Notes: generated by a model from the letters alone, not told the origin. 64,000 bases of DNA from Bradyrhizobium canariense (GCF_900105125.1 NZ_LT629750.1:1488001-1552000), one strand, 5' to 3'. Positions 51,044 to 61,530 are shown, numbered from the stretch's first letter. A program made the numbers and translations.

Positions 51044-52363
51044 CTAGTTCTTTTCAATCCGTATCACCTGCGGCCGTCCGCTGATCACCTTGTCACGCTG
51101 CACTGCCTCGAGCGCGCGATATACCGCATCCTCGCTGGTCGCATAAGTAATCAGAATAACCGGCACCGGTGAGGATTTTCCCTTCGCGAGTGCGGTGTCA
51201 ACGCCGTTCGCGTGCCGTTGCACAATCGATTCAATGGAAATCTTCTGTTCCGCAAGCCTAGTCGCGATGGTCGCGGCCGTGCCTGCCAAATCGCGCGCCA
51301 TCAGGCGGATATAATAGCCACCTTCGTGGCGCTCCATCGGCGCCTTGCTGGTCACGCGCAATTGCTCCACCGGACGCCCGAACGGCTTGGCACGAATGCC
51401 GCGCGCGACGTCGGCAATATCGGCGATCACGGCGGAAGCCGTCGCGGCGCCGCCCGCGCCCGGCCCGACCAGCGTGATCGGAGGGATGCCCTCGCCGTCA
51501 ATGGTCACGGCATTGGTGACCCCCATCACCTGCGCGATCGAGGACGATTTCGGCACCATGGTCGGATGCACGCGCTGCTCGATGCCTTTTGCGGTTCTTA
51601 CCGCAACCCCAAGCAGCTTGACACGATAGCCGAGTTCTTCCGCAGCGCGCAGATCTTCCGGCGTGATCGAGGATATCCCCTCGACGTAAACCGCATTCTG
51701 GGCCACCGCGGTGCCGAATGCGAGGCTGGCTAGGATCGCAAGCTTTTGCGCGGTGTCATGGCCGTCGACGTCGAACGATGGGTTGGCCTCGGCGTAACCG
51801 AGGCGCTGCGCATCCTTCAGGCATTCGGCGAACGACAATCCCTCCTGTTCCATCCGAGTCAGGATGTAATTGCAGGTGCCGTTCAGAATACCGTAGACGC
51901 GATGTACGGAGGTTCCCGCAAGACCCTCGCGCAAGGTCTTGATGACAGGGATTGCCGCGCCGACGGCGGCCTCATAATTCAGCGCGCCGCCATGCTTCTC
52001 GGCCAGCTTGGCCAGCCGCAGGCCATGTTTGGCGATCAGGGCCTTGTTGGCGGTGACCACCGATTTGCCTGACTTCAGCGCCGCCTCGATCGCCGAGAGC
52101 GCCGGCTCGCCCGCCCCGCCCATCAATTCGACAAAGCAATCGATGCCGGGATCGTTGGCGAGATCGAGCGGATTTTTCGCCCAGGCGACGCCGCGCAGGT
52201 CAAGCTTGCGCTTTTTCGCCTTCGAACGCGCGGTGACCGCGACCACCTGCACGCCGCGTCCGCTGCGCGCCGACAAGGTGCGGGCCTGCTGCTCGATGAG
52301 GCGGACGACTTCGGCGCCAACGGTGCCGAGCCCCGCAATACCCACTTTCAGGGGTGCGACCAT
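51044..52363 (-). CDS. hom: Homoserine dehydrogenase
   Basis: 439 residues. The NAD(P)-binding N-terminus (KVGIAGLGTVGAEVVRLIEQ) is followed by the catalytic domain: FVELMGGAGEP, VVTANKALIAKHG, YEAAVGAAIPVIKTL, GILNGTCNYILTRM and GYAEANPSFDVDGHDTAQKL, all diagnostic. A C-terminal ACT domain (about 350-439, with YYIRLMARDLAGTAATIAT) provides threonine feedback. It makes homoserine for Thr and Met synthesis. Upstream aminotransferase and downstream glpX are on the same strand with short gaps. Confidence 0.94.
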   Translation of the reverse strand: MVAPLKVGIAGLGTVGAEVVRLIEQQARTLSARSGRGVQVVAVTARSKAKKRKLDLRGVAWAKNPLDLANDPGIDCFVELMGGAGEPALSAIEAALKSGKSVVTANKALIAKHGLRLAKLAEKHGGALNYEAAVGAAIPVIKTLREGLAGTSVHRVYGILNGTCNYILTRMEQEGLSFAECLKDAQRLGYAEANPSFDVDGHDTAQKLAILASLAFGTAVAQNAVYVEGISSITPEDLRAAEELGYRVKLLGVAVRTAKGIEQRVHPTMVPKSSSIAQVMGVTNAVTIDGEGIPPITLVGPGAGGAATASAVIADIADVARGIRAKPFGRPVEQLRVTSKAPMERHEGGYYIRLMARDLAGTAATIATRLAEQKISIESIVQRHANGVDTALAKGKSSPVPVILITYATSEDAVYRALEAVQRDKVISGRPQVIRIEKN

Positions 52364-52423
52364 GACGAGAAAAACCTGCCGGAGAAATGGGAACCAGGCA
52401 CGATCCGCAAACCGGGATCGGGC

Positions 52424-53644
52424 CTAGCGCCGGTTGGCGAGAGGAACCACGTTGTGCAACGTTTCAAGGCCGCTTTCAAGGAAGCGGCGGACCCCGCGCG
52501 CGGCCTGGCGGATACGTTGCTCGTTTTCCACCATGGCAATACGGACATATCCTTCGCCATGCTCGCCGAAGGCAACGCCTGGCGAAACCACGACCCCGGA
52601 TTTCTCGACCATCAGGGTCGCGAACTGCATGCTGCCGACGTCGCGGAACGCCTCGGGCAACGGCGCCCACGCGAACATCGACGCGGAAGGCGGCGGAATT
52701 TCCCACCCCGCACGCCCGAATGACTCGACCAACGCATCCCGGCGCTTGCGGTAGGTGTCGCGCATCTCGCGGATGCAATCCTCCGGACCATTGAGCGCCG
52801 CGGTCGCGGCAACCTGGATCGGCGTGAAAGCGCCGTAGTCCAGATAGGATTTGACCCGTGCCAGCGCTGCAATGATGCGCTCGTTGCCGACGGCAAACCC
52901 CATGCGCCAGCCGGCCATCGAAAAGGTCTTGGACATCGAGGTGAATTCCACGGTCACGTCGATTGCGCCGGGAACCTGCAATACCGAAGGCGGCGGATTG
53001 TTTTCGTCGAAATAAACTTCCGCGTAAGCCAGATCCGACAGAATGAAGATCTCGTGCTTCTTCGCGAAGGCCACGAGGTCTTTGTAGAAATCGAGATCGG
53101 CGACATAGGCGGTGGGATTGGAGGGATAACAAACGACCAGCGCGAGCGGCTTTGGAATCGAATGAACGATCGCGCGCTCGACTGCCTCAAAGAACTGCGG
53201 CGTCGGCTCGGACGGTACCGAGCGGATCACGCCGCCGGCCATCAGGAATCCGAAGGCATGAATGGGATAGCTGGGGTTGGGACACAGCACGACGTCGCCC
53301 GGCGCGGTGATCGCCTGCGCGACGTTGGCGAAGCCCTCTTTGGACCCCAGCGTCGCGACGACCTGGGTCTCGGGATTGAGCTTCACGCCGAAACGCCTGG
53401 CGTAATAGGCCGCCTGCGCCTTGCGCAGGCCGGTGATTCCGCGCGAGGCGGAGTAGCGGTCGGTTCGCGGCTTGCCGAGCGTTTCCTTCAGCTTTTCGAT
53501 GACATGGGGCGGCGTCGGCAGGTCCGGGTTGCCCATGCCAAGATCGATAATATCGGCGCCAGCATTCCGCGCGGCCGCCTTGGCCCGGTTGACCTGTTCG
53601 AACACGTAAGGCGGCAGGCGGCGTATGCGGTAAAAATCTTCCAT
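52424..53644 (-). CDS. PLP-dependent aminotransferase, AlaA/LL-diaminopimelate type
   Basis: 406 residues from ATG 53644. Class I/II fold: IDLGMGNPDLPTPPHVIEKL, YSASRGITGLRKAQAAYYAR, VVCYPSNPTAYVADLDFY (NP-T motif), DLAYAEVYFDEN, and the PLP-lysine in SMSKTFSMAGWRMGFAVGNE. The substrate may be alanine/glutamate or LL-diaminopimelate; the position ahead of hom fits either an alanine or an aspartate-family role. It is the promoter-proximal gene of this three-gene run. Confidence 0.88.
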   Translation of the reverse strand: MEDFYRIRRLPPYVFEQVNRAKAAARNAGADIIDLGMGNPDLPTPPHVIEKLKETLGKPRTDRYSASRGITGLRKAQAAYYARRFGVKLNPETQVVATLGSKEGFANVAQAITAPGDVVLCPNPSYPIHAFGFLMAGGVIRSVPSEPTPQFFEAVERAIVHSIPKPLALVVCYPSNPTAYVADLDFYKDLVAFAKKHEIFILSDLAYAEVYFDENNPPPSVLQVPGAIDVTVEFTSMSKTFSMAGWRMGFAVGNERIIAALARVKSYLDYGAFTPIQVAATAALNGPEDCIREMRDTYRKRRDALVESFGRAGWEIPPPSASMFAWAPLPEAFRDVGSMQFATLMVEKSGVVVSPGVAFGEHGEGYVRIAMVENEQRIRQAARGVRRFLESGLETLHNVVPLANRR

Positions 53645-53843
53645 GGCTCCTGGCTCCGGCAACCGGTAAGGGCGGAATCGCCGACATCTTTTGCAACGAA
53701 ACGAAATTCGGTCTCGTTCAGAATTCGTGTCTAATCAAGTATTTAGCGCGAATTCCGGCACAAAATTGACGTCTTCGCCCCGATTTGCGGTTGAAGTGGG
53801 TTCTTTTACCACGGACACCCAATTGCGCCAGTATGCCATCTGG

Positions 53844-54140
53844 TTACTTCGAGCTTTGGGCCTGGGAGCTTTGGGTCTGGTCCTTGGCGGCGGCCACGGA
53901 CGCCTGACGGTCGCGCGCGGCGAGCAGTTCCTTCTTGATCTTGGCCTGCTGGTCCGGTGCGATCGCAGCCTCGTCACGGTCAGGTGGCAAATCTTCGACG
54001 GGAAGATAGGCGCCGGCTTCCTTCGGCCGCCCAGGCGCGTCGGCTGGCGTCCCAATAATCGGCAAATCTGCGATCGACGAGGCGCAGCCGCCAAGCGCAA
54101 GCGCCGACATCAGCAACGCTCCCCAGGCCAGTGCTCTCAT
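53844..54140 (-). CDS. Small lipoprotein
   Basis: 98 residues from ATG 54140. Signal MRALAWGALLMSALALGGCA with lipobox L-G-G-C. The mature part is Pro/Asp-rich (LPIIGTPADAPGRPKEAGAY, VEDLPPDRDEAAIAPDQQ), followed by a coiled helix and Gln/Ser tail. Function unknown; possibly an outer-membrane-anchored protein. Confidence 0.75.
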   Translation of the reverse strand: MRALAWGALLMSALALGGCASSIADLPIIGTPADAPGRPKEAGAYLPVEDLPPDRDEAAIAPDQQAKIKKELLAARDRQASVAAAKDQTQSSQAQSSK

Positions 54141-54435
54141 GTTTCGATCGACCAGCATGCGTCCCGAAGTCTCACTCTATCCACATGAACTTTGCCACAT
54201 GAACTTTGCAGCCACCTGATGCTTATTTCATCGGCTGCGTGCCCAACGCTTAAACCATTTGTCGTCGGAGACGATTAGAGCTTGGGCAATAGAGCGAGCC
54301 GGTAGGGCCTCAATATGACAGAACCAAGATACTTTGTCGCAGTGCAGCACATCCGGTGCAAAAGGTTAACTTCCTGCCTGCCGTCGCCGATTGTGCGCGG
54401 TGACGAACTCCGAATGAACCTGTAGTGTTGTTGAA

Positions 54436-56241
54436 ATGAGCGACGTCACCACTGAAACCAAGACAGCAAAAAAATTCGACCCCGAAGCGTTCGCGATGAA
54501 CCTTGCCCGGGCCCTGGAGAGCAGCGGCCAGGCGCTGGCAGCCTATCTCAAGCCGCGTGAAAATGGCGAGCCCAAAGACAAGCCGCCGAACGAGCTCGGC
54601 GAGATGGTCAAGACCTTCACCGCGGTCGCGGAATACTGGATGTCGGACAGCACACGCGCGACCGAACTTCAGATGAAAATGGGCAAGGCCTATCTCGATC
54701 TCTGGGCATCATCGGCGCGCCGTCTCGCCGGCGAACAGGCTGCGCCGGCCATCGAGCCCTCGCCGCGCGACAAACGGTTCAAAGACCCGGAATGGAAGTC
54801 GAATCAGTTCTTCGATTTTCTGATGCAGCTCTATCTGCTGACGACACAATGGGCGCAGGATCTGGTGCACAACGCCGAAGGCCTCGATGCGCACACCCGC
54901 AAGAAGGCCGAGTTCTACGTCCAGCAAATCACCAACGCGATCGCACCGTCGAATTTCGTACTGACCAACCCGGAAGTATTGCGCGAGACACTGGCGTCCA
55001 ACGGCGACAATCTGGTTCGCGGCATGAAGATGCTCGCGGAAGACATCGAGGCCGGGCACGGCACGTTGCGCATCCGGCAGTCCGATCCGACCAATCTGGC
55101 GGTTGGCACCAACATGGCGATGACGCCGGGCAAGGTGATCTTCCAGAACGATCTGATGCAGCTGATCCAGTACACGCCAACGACAGAAAACGTGCTGCGC
55201 ACGCCGCTTCTGATCGTGCCGCCCTGGATCAACAAATTCTACATCCTCGATCTCAAGCCGGAAAAATCCTTCATCAAATGGTGCGTTGATCAGGGCATCA
55301 CGGTGTTCGTGATTTCCTGGGTCAACCCGGACAAGCGGCTGGGTGCCAAAACCTTCGACGACTACATGAAGGAAGGTCCGCTGGCGGCGATGGACGCCAT
55401 CGAACAGGCGACCGGCGAAATGAAGGTCCACACCATGGGCTACTGCGTCGGCGGCACCCTGCTCGCCGCGACGCTGGCCTGGCTTGCGGAAAAACGCCGC
55501 GTGCGGGTGACGTCAGCGACGTTCCTGGCGGCGCAAGTCGATTTCAGTCATGCCGGCGACCTCCTGGTGTTCGTCGATGAAGACCAGATTTCGGCGCTCG
55601 AGCGCGACATGCAGTCGGCCGGCGTGCTCGAAGGCAGCAAGATGGCGATGGCCTTCAACATGCTGCGCTCCAATGATCTGATCTGGTCCTATGTCGTCAG
55701 CAATTACCTGAAGGGACAGCCGCCCTCCTCGTTCGACCTGTTGCACTGGAATTCGGATGCGACGCGGATGCCGGCGGCGAACCATTCGTATTATCTACGC
55801 AACTGCTATCTGGAAAACCGCCTCTCCACCGGCAGCATGGTGCTCGACAACACCTTGCTCGATCTGTCGAAGGTGAAAGTGCCGATCTACAATCTGGCGA
55901 CGCGCGAGGACCATATCGCGCCGGCAGAGTCGGTGCTGTACGGCTCGCAATTCTTCGGCGGTCCGGTGAAATACGTGCTGTCCGGATCAGGCCATATCGC
56001 CGGCGTGGTCAATCCGCCGGCGGCTGGCAAGTACCAGTTCTGGACCAACGACAATATCAGGGATGTTTCGCTCGCCGACTGGATCAAGGGCGCGCAGGAG
56101 CACAAGGGCTCGTGGTGGCCCGACTGGCGTGAGTGGCTTGGGAGCATCGATGCCGAGGAAGTGCCCGCGCGCGCGGTCGGAACGGAAGCCCTGCCCGCGA
56201 TCGAAGATGCGCCCGGCAGCTACGTGCGGGTCCGCGCGTAG
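54436..56241 (+). CDS. phaC: Class I poly(3-hydroxyalkanoate) synthase
   Basis: 601 residues. PhaC_N region (about 100-260) then alpha/beta-hydrolase: lipase-like box [20 protein letters not shown] with nucleophile C337, Asp in [14 protein letters not shown], His in [17 protein letters not shown]. Length and motifs fit class I synthases that polymerise short-chain 3-hydroxyacyl-CoA into PHB. No phasin or phaR gene is adjacent in the window. Confidence 0.95.
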   Translation: MSDVTTETKTAKKFDPEAFAMNLARALESSGQALAAYLKPRENGEPKDKPPNELGEMVKTFTAVAEYWMSDSTRATELQMKMGKAYLDLWASSARRLAGEQAAPAIEPSPRDKRFKDPEWKSNQFFDFLMQLYLLTTQWAQDLVHNAEGLDAHTRKKAEFYVQQITNAIAPSNFVLTNPEVLRETLASNGDNLVRGMKMLAEDIEAGHGTLRIRQSDPTNLAVGTNMAMTPGKVIFQNDLMQLIQYTPTTENVLRTPLLIVPPWINKFYILDLKPEKSFIKWCVDQGITVFVISWVNPDKRLGAKTFDDYMKEGPLAAMDAIEQATGEMKVHTMGYCVGGTLLAATLAWLAEKRRVRVTSATFLAAQVDFSHAGDLLVFVDEDQISALERDMQSAGVLEGSKMAMAFNMLRSNDLIWSYVVSNYLKGQPPSSFDLLHWNSDATRMPAANHSYYLRNCYLENRLSTGSMVLDNTLLDLSKVKVPIYNLATREDHIAPAESVLYGSQFFGGPVKYVLSGSGHIAGVVNPPAAGKYQFWTNDNIRDVSLADWIKGAQEHKGSWWPDWREWLGSIDAEEVPARAVGTEALPAIEDAPGSYVRVRA

Positions 56242-56316
56242 CGCGACGATCCGTGTTCGAATATAACGGGCCATCCCGCCGGACGGGATTCGAATTGGAA
56301 TGAGGGGGGAGTGTCT

Positions 56317-56715
56317 ATGACGCGCGAACTGTTCTGGCTGACGCTGACGGTCATTTTGACGGGCCTGCTATGGATTCCCTACATACTCAATCGCTGTCAG
56401 GTGCGTGGGCTCGGCGGCGCAATGGCAAACCCCTCGCGCAACGCCAAGCCGCATGCGGAATGGGCCACCCGCTTGATGTTCGCGCATGACAACGCGGTCG
56501 AGAACCTCGTTATCTTCGCGCCGCTGGTGCTGATCCTCAACGCGATCGACTATTCCAGCAAATGGACTGTTCTTGCCTGCGCGGTCTATTTCTGGGCCCG
56601 AGTCGCGCATCTGATCGTCTATACGCTTGGCCTGCCGGTCTTCCGCACGCTGGCCTTCACGGTCGGATTCCTTGCGCAAGCCGTGCTGGCGCTGGCGATT
56701 TTCGGTCTGCTGTGA
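56317..56715 (+). CDS. MAPEG-family membrane protein
   Basis: 132 residues from ATG 56317, preceded by GAGGGGGGA. Four membrane helices; the family signature includes NRCQVRGLGGAMANPSRNAK, HAEWATRLMFAHDNAVENLV (the Glu-Asn region lining the glutathione site in MAPEG enzymes) and YFWARVAHLIVYTLGLPVFR. The enzymatic role of bacterial MAPEG proteins is largely unknown; possibly glutathione-linked. Confidence 0.85.
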   Translation: MTRELFWLTLTVILTGLLWIPYILNRCQVRGLGGAMANPSRNAKPHAEWATRLMFAHDNAVENLVIFAPLVLILNAIDYSSKWTVLACAVYFWARVAHLIVYTLGLPVFRTLAFTVGFLAQAVLALAIFGLL

Positions 56716-56768
56716 TCATCGATCAGGACGCTGTTCAACGTCTGACATTGCGCGTCATCAAGTGAGTA

Positions 56769-57362
56769 TCAGGCTGCGATTTTTCGAACGACGAGATGCA
56801 GCATCGCCGCGGGTGTTCCGTCGAAGCTCTTGATCTCGCTGGTGTCGGAAGTGATTGCGCTCCAGGTCCCGGCGGCTGCATAAGTCGACCGAAGCCATTC
56901 CGGCGAGGGGTAGTTGTAGTAGCGGCCAAGCTTGTCGCGGCCGTCGCCCCCGCCGATCTTGAAGCTCGCGTACAATACACCCGCCGGCTTCAACGCGCGG
57001 TGGATCCGGCTGAGGATACCGGCCAGTTCGTCTCGCGGCGCGTGCAGCAGGCAGGCGCTGGCCCAGACGCCGTCATAGGCTTCGTGCACGTTCAGTTCGT
57101 GGAACAGCATCGCTTCGACGGGATGGCCGAGACGGCGCGAGGCGATCTCGGCCATTTCAGGTGAGCCGTCGGTCGCGTGGACCTGAAAGCCCGCCTCCAG
57201 CATCACAGCCGAATGATTGCCGGCACCACAGCCGAGTTCGAGGATCGAACCGCCCGACGGCAACAAAGCCAAAAAACCTCTCAACCGCGTCGATGGCGCC
57301 TTCGCCCAGTCTGCATAGGACTGGGCGTTGCTCCGGTAGAAGCGCAGGGTTTCCTCGTCCAT
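56769..57362 (-). CDS. Class I SAM-dependent methyltransferase
   Basis: 197 residues from ATG 57362. Glycine-rich motif I GSILELGCGAGNHSAVMLEA, the acidic position VHATDGSPEMAEIASRR, and the downstream motifs ASACLLHAPRDELAGILSRI and LKPAGVLYASFKIG are present. Substrate unknown. It ends adjacent to the convergent MAPEG gene and its start lies four bases from the argC stop, so it is likely co-transcribed with argC and the PaiB-like gene. Confidence 0.88.
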   Translation of the reverse strand: MDEETLRFYRSNAQSYADWAKAPSTRLRGFLALLPSGGSILELGCGAGNHSAVMLEAGFQVHATDGSPEMAEIASRRLGHPVEAMLFHELNVHEAYDGVWASACLLHAPRDELAGILSRIHRALKPAGVLYASFKIGGGDGRDKLGRYYNYPSPEWLRSTYAAAGTWSAITSDTSEIKSFDGTPAAMLHLVVRKIAA

Positions 57363-57366
57363 GACG

Positions 57367-58347
57367 CTAGATCCCGGCAAGGCTCAACATCAGCCGCATG
57401 TTTTGCACCGCCGCGCCCGAAGCGCCTTTGCCGAGATTGTCCAGGCGCGCGACGAGAACCGCCTGACGGTGTTTGTCGCTGGCAAAGACGTACAGCTCGA
57501 GCCTATTGGTCTCGTTGAGCGCCTCTGGCTCGAGCTTACCGCTCTTGGTTGCCGCGTTGTCGAAGGGCATCACCGAGACGTAAGAGCTGGCGGCGTAGCG
57601 CTTCGCCAACACGGCGTGAAGATCGGCCCCGCTGGGCTTGCCCGGCAGCGTATCGAGTTGCAGAGGCACGGAGACCAGCATGCCCTGCCGGAAGTTCCCA
57701 ACGGAGGGCACGAAGATGGGGCGGCGCGTAAGCCTTGAGTAAAGCTGCATCTCCGGCAAATGCTTGTGCTCGAAACCAAGGCCATACAGTTCGAAGGCTG
57801 GCGCGGAGCCGTCTTCGTAGCTTGCGATCATCGACTTGCCACCGCCCGAATAGCCGCTGACCGCGTTGACGGTGACGGGATAGTCCGCAGGCAAAACAGC
57901 AGCATCGACAAGCGGCCGGAGCAGCGCGATTGCGCCGGTGGGATAGCAGCCCGGATTGGAGACTTTCCGCGCCGCCCTGATCTTGTCTGCCTGGTCCGGC
58001 GCAAGTTCCGGAAACCCATAGGTCCAGTCGCTGGCGACGCGAAACGCCGTCGACGCGTCAAGGACCTTGGGAGCGGCAGCGCCCATGCTGTCGATCAGCG
58101 CAACGGTCTCCTTGGCAGCATCGTCCGGCAGGCAGAGGATGACGAGATCCACCTCGCCCATCAGCGCGCGCTTGGCGCCTGCGTCCTTGCGCTTCTCCTC
58201 GGCGATGCTTTTCACCACGACGTCGTTCTGCTGGCCAAGCCGCTCTTGAATGCCCAAGCCCGTCGTTCCAGACGCGCCATCGACAAAGACGGACGGTTTC
58301 GTGGTGTCGCCGATCGACCGCGGCGGATGGGTGTCAGCAAGGGTCAT
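57367..58347 (-). CDS. argC: N-acetyl-gamma-glutamyl-phosphate reductase (ArgC type 2)
   Basis: 326 residues. NADP-binding [19 protein letters not shown], catalytic Cys in [20 protein letters not shown], His in [13 protein letters not shown], and [15 protein letters not shown]. The pattern is the shorter class-2 ArgC. It makes N-acetylglutamate semialdehyde in arginine synthesis. Its ATG overlaps the TGA of the PaiB-like gene by four bases, a strong operon link. Confidence 0.93.
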   Translation of the reverse strand: MTLADTHPPRSIGDTTKPSVFVDGASGTTGLGIQERLGQQNDVVVKSIAEEKRKDAGAKRALMGEVDLVILCLPDDAAKETVALIDSMGAAAPKVLDASTAFRVASDWTYGFPELAPDQADKIRAARKVSNPGCYPTGAIALLRPLVDAAVLPADYPVTVNAVSGYSGGGKSMIASYEDGSAPAFELYGLGFEHKHLPEMQLYSRLTRRPIFVPSVGNFRQGMLVSVPLQLDTLPGKPSGADLHAVLAKRYAASSYVSVMPFDNAATKSGKLEPEALNETNRLELYVFASDKHRQAVLVARLDNLGKGASGAAVQNMRLMLSLAGI

Positions 58348-59030
58348 GGCACGTTCCTTTCGAGCCGGCTCGTTTCGTTTGTAAAGGCCTCTTCGTTTAC
58401 AAAGGCGTTGGGCCGCGCATCTCTCATCAACTGAGCTACCTGTTGCGCGCCCGCGTCGGCTTGCAAGGCAAGCGAGCCCGCAACTGCCGCATAGTCGGTC
58501 TCGGATTTATGCTGGTTCAGCTTGAAGCTACCTTCAACCTCTTCAACAGTCATCACCAGCCCCACGATCGCCTTCTTCATCGCATCCAAGCGCCCCGCCG
58601 TCATCTTGGCCGAGGTCCAGGGCGGCTTTGGCAAAAGCCAGTTCTCGAACTTGGCGCTGAGCGTGTCGATCTGCAACGCCAGTTCATCGTCTGAGAGTTT
58701 TCGCACCGTCCCGGTCAGATGCACGGCCTGATAGAGCCAGGTCGGCACCTGATCCGGCGAGACGTACCAATCAGGCGAGACATAGGCATCCGCCCCGCTG
58801 ATGGCGAGCAGCCAGGACGAGGTCGCATCCGCCAGATTTACCAGCGGATTGTGACGGGCGAGATGAAACGCCGCCAATGGCGTACCGTCGTTGGCGAACG
58901 TGAGATAAAACGGCAGCAGGGATGCGATCGGCTTGTTGCCATCCCACGCGCAGACCGTACCGAATCCGCGCGCTTCTGCGAACGCGAGGCTGGCGGCGCG
59001 GTCGGGCTTGAACGGTGGTGGCGTATACAT
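58344..59030 (-). CDS. FMN-binding negative transcriptional regulator, PaiB family
   Basis: 228 residues from ATG 59030. The family start [20 protein letters not shown] and the core [40 protein letters not shown] and [19 protein letters not shown] all match PaiB-like proteins with a split-barrel FMN fold. Despite the name, the family may be a flavin-binding enzyme. It is the first gene of the operon with argC and the methyltransferase. Confidence 0.9.
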   Translation of the reverse strand: MYTPPPFKPDRAASLAFAEARGFGTVCAWDGNKPIASLLPFYLTFANDGTPLAAFHLARHNPLVNLADATSSWLLAISGADAYVSPDWYVSPDQVPTWLYQAVHLTGTVRKLSDDELALQIDTLSAKFENWLLPKPPWTSAKMTAGRLDAMKKAIVGLVMTVEEVEGSFKLNQHKSETDYAAVAGSLALQADAGAQQVAQLMRDARPNAFVNEEAFTNETSRLERNVP

Positions 59031-59387
59031 TTCAAACTCCTGCTTGACGTAGGAGCCGCCAGATCAAACCGCGTATTTTGCAAGGGAAGAGCCGCGGAGT
59101 GGATCCGGCGGCAGAGGCGATGATCTTAAACGCAGACGACCGCCCATACCGCGATAATGCGGCGGCGGCGGGCAATGAGGATGGTCGCGGCGTTGATCAT
59201 TGGCGCGGCTATAAGGCCGCACCCGGTTTGCGTCAAGATGAAACCGTTCCGGTGGCACTTCTGTGGCTGAAATTCCCACGGTCCGCAGCCGCAAATCGCC
59301 CCCTCAGCGGAGGCGCGGTTGACAATGCCGCAAATATCGGGATATCCCTGCAATTGAAACAGGGATATCCCACTATTGGGAGCGGCG
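59031..59387. other. Divergent promoter region of PaiB-like and MarR genes
   Basis: 357 bases. A possible minus-strand microprotein of 24 residues (59126-59200, with INAATILIARRRRIIAVWAV) is too short to call. The right end holds the promoter and operator listed separately. Confidence 0.35.
59319..59371 (+). promoter_or_regulatory. Promoter with MarR-type operator
   Basis: TTGACA at 59319-59324 is a perfect -35 box. The -10 region, 17 bases further, falls inside an inverted repeat: GGGATATCCCTG at 59339-59350 and CAGGGATATCCC at 59360-59371, perfect over 12 bases. The MarR start is 16 bases downstream. A repressor bound here would block the promoter, fitting autoregulation by the MarR protein and possibly control of the downstream MFS gene. 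Confidence 0.75.
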
Positions 59388-59867
59388 ATGAATTCACCTC
59401 TTGTCGAACGAAACCAGTGCAATTGCGCCGCGCTGCGCAAGGCGACGCGCCGGCTGTCGCAACTTTACGATTCCGCGCTTGCCCCCTCCGGCCTGAAATC
59501 GACCCAGTTTGCGATGCTCGAGGAAATAAACCGCCGCGCCAGCGAACCGCCGACGATGCGCGACCTTGCCGACGCGCTGGTGATGGACCAATCCACCATC
59601 GGTCAGAACCTGCGGCCGCTTGAACGCGAAGGCATGGTTTCACTGGAGCAGAATGCGATCGATCGCCGGCGCCGGCACGTAAAGCTCACGAAAAAGGGCC
59701 GGTCGCGCATCGCGGCCGCTCGCCCTCTTTGGCATGACGCCCAGGCGCGCTTTGAAGACCGGTTCGGAAAACAGCAGGCAGCGGAGCTGCGCGCCGTGCT
59801 TTTGAGTATCGCGCGCGAACCGGCCTTTATTGGCGAAGTCGCCGAGGCGTTATCACCCGGCCCATGA
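59388..59867 (+). CDS. MarR-family transcriptional regulator
   Basis: 159 residues from ATG 59388 after GGGAG (a TTG at 59376 is an alternative). Winged-helix features: NCAALRKATRRLSQLYDSAL, TQFAMLEEINRRASEPPTMR, recognition helix DLADALVMDQSTIGQNLRPL and wing VSLEQNAIDRRRRHVKLTKK. The N-terminal Cys pair (QCNCAALR) is notable because redox-sensing MarR proteins often use Cys there. It precedes an MFS efflux gene and has a strong operator upstream, the usual MarR-efflux arrangement. Confidence 0.9.
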   Translation: MNSPLVERNQCNCAALRKATRRLSQLYDSALAPSGLKSTQFAMLEEINRRASEPPTMRDLADALVMDQSTIGQNLRPLEREGMVSLEQNAIDRRRRHVKLTKKGRSRIAAARPLWHDAQARFEDRFGKQQAAELRAVLLSIAREPAFIGEVAEALSPGP

Positions 59868-60015
59868 CGTGTCCGCGATATCCAGCATGACATCGATCGC
59901 TGCCGCGCAGGCGGTCAACCATGCGCTCACTCCCGGACTTCTTTGACACTTCGATCCCGGCAGGTTCGCACGCCAGCCAGAACAGCCACACGGAGTGGTA
60001 TGAGGAAATGCGACG

Positions 60016-61473
60016 ATGGATCAGATTAACCCCAAGCGCATAGTCGGCATGGTCACCGACGCCGGCAACGATGTCATGCCGGCGCCCGCTCCGCTTGACG
60101 GCGTCAGCCGCGCAAAGGTTTCGCCAAACCAGGTGCTAGCCATCGTTTGCGTGGGCATCTGCCTTGCCAATCTGGACTTGTTCATCGTCAATGTCGGCCT
60201 GCCGAACATCGCCCGCGACTTCAAGGGTGCTTCGCTCGAAGACATGTCGTGGGTCTTGAACGGCTATGCGATTGCCTACGCCGCGCTGCTGGTATTCTTT
60301 GGGCGCCTCGCCGAACGTTACCGTCGCAACGCGAGCTTTCTGCTGGGCGTCGGCCTGTTCACCGCGGCTTCCGCCGCCTGTTCCGCCGCCAACAGCGTCG
60401 AGACGCTGGTTGCATTTCGCGTCGTACAAGCGGCAGGCGCGGCGCTGATGACGCCGACTTCGCTCGGCCTGCTTCTCGCGGTGTTTCCGCCGGATCGCCG
60501 CAGCAGCGCAGTTCGTACCTGGACTGCGATCGGCGGCCTGGCCGCGGCGCTGGGACCGGTCGTTGGCGGCGTGCTGGTGACGTTCAATTGGCGCTGGATC
60601 TTCATCGTCAACGTACCGATCGGGCTGATCGCGATGCTGATCGGCTGGTGGAAGCTTCCGGAAGTTCCCGGTCACGATGCCCCACGGCCAAATCCATGGG
60701 CTGCGGCACTGGTGACCGGCGGCATTGGCGCGCTGACATTCGCGATCGTGAAAGTGAACGACTGGGGATGGGGTTCGCCGCGTATCGAGTTCAGCTTTGC
60801 AGCCGCATTCGTGCTGCTCGCTTCGTTCATATTGCACTGCGTGCGCTCAGACAATCCGTTTGTCGATCCCGCACTGTTTCGTAACCGGCACTTTACCGGC
60901 GCAGCCCTGGTGATGGCGCCCTATTCGGCCGCGTTTGGCGCCATGCTGCTTTCCATCGCTTTGTGGGAACAAACAGCGTGGGGATGGTCAGCACTGAAGA
61001 CGGGGCTTGCGATCGCCCCGGGCCCGCTTCTGGTCCCGATCACCTCCCTGTTGTTCGCGGGCAGGCTCATCAAGCGCTTTGGCGCGGCCACAGTCGTCAC
61101 CGCGGGCATCCTGTTTTTCGCGGCGGGGTTGATCGCCTGGGCCACTGTGATCGGGTCTGAGCCGAATTTCGCATTGGTCGCCGTTGGCATGGTACCGACG
61201 GGCATCGGCGTCGGGCTAGCCTTTCCGACCCTGATGGGCGTCAGCACCGCAGCGCTGCCCTCATCCTCGTTCGCGACCGGTTCGGGCGTGATCAACATGA
61301 TCCGTCAGGCCGCACTGGCTGTCGGCGTCGCGGTGTTCGTGGCCATCGTCGGTACGCCGGTGTCGCCGGCCGAGCGGCTCGTTGCGTTTCACCTGGGGTG
61401 GTGGGTGATGGCGGCGATCACCGCCGTCGGGCTGATCCCAACATTTGCGCTCATTCGGCCAAGTCGAAACTGA
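60016..61473 (+). CDS. MFS drug-efflux transporter, DHA2 (EmrB/QacA) family
   Basis: 485 residues, 14 predicted helices. Motif A-like FGRLAERYRRNASFLLGVGL and motif C-like LGPVVGGVLVTFNWRWIFIV with NVPIG identify the DHA2 group. The motif D1 acidic residue DLFIVNVGLPNIARDF is present. It lies 148 bases after the MarR gene and is likely regulated by it. It should export a hydrophobic compound or antibiotic. Confidence 0.92.
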   Translation: MDQINPKRIVGMVTDAGNDVMPAPAPLDGVSRAKVSPNQVLAIVCVGICLANLDLFIVNVGLPNIARDFKGASLEDMSWVLNGYAIAYAALLVFFGRLAERYRRNASFLLGVGLFTAASAACSAANSVETLVAFRVVQAAGAALMTPTSLGLLLAVFPPDRRSSAVRTWTAIGGLAAALGPVVGGVLVTFNWRWIFIVNVPIGLIAMLIGWWKLPEVPGHDAPRPNPWAAALVTGGIGALTFAIVKVNDWGWGSPRIEFSFAAAFVLLASFILHCVRSDNPFVDPALFRNRHFTGAALVMAPYSAAFGAMLLSIALWEQTAWGWSALKTGLAIAPGPLLVPITSLLFAGRLIKRFGAATVVTAGILFFAAGLIAWATVIGSEPNFALVAVGMVPTGIGVGLAFPTLMGVSTAALPSSSFATGSGVINMIRQAALAVGVAVFVAIVGTPVSPAERLVAFHLGWWVMAAITAVGLIPTFALIRPSRN

Positions 61474-61491
61474 GCGGCGAAACTAGAGCGC

Positions 61492-61517
61492 GGACGCGCG
61501 GGCAATCCCGCGCGTCC
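61492..61517. terminator. Bidirectional intrinsic terminator between MFS and MBL genes
   Basis: Perfect 11-bp stem GGACGCGCGGG / CCCGCGCGTCC with loop CAAT and TTAATTT after it, 18 bases after the MFS stop and just before the convergent MBL stop. Confidence 0.8.
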
Positions 61518-61530
61518 TTAATTTCGCGTT

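Noticed and set aside
59126..59200. 24-residue minus-strand membrane peptide
   Set aside because: No clear ribosome site; too short to support from sequence alone.
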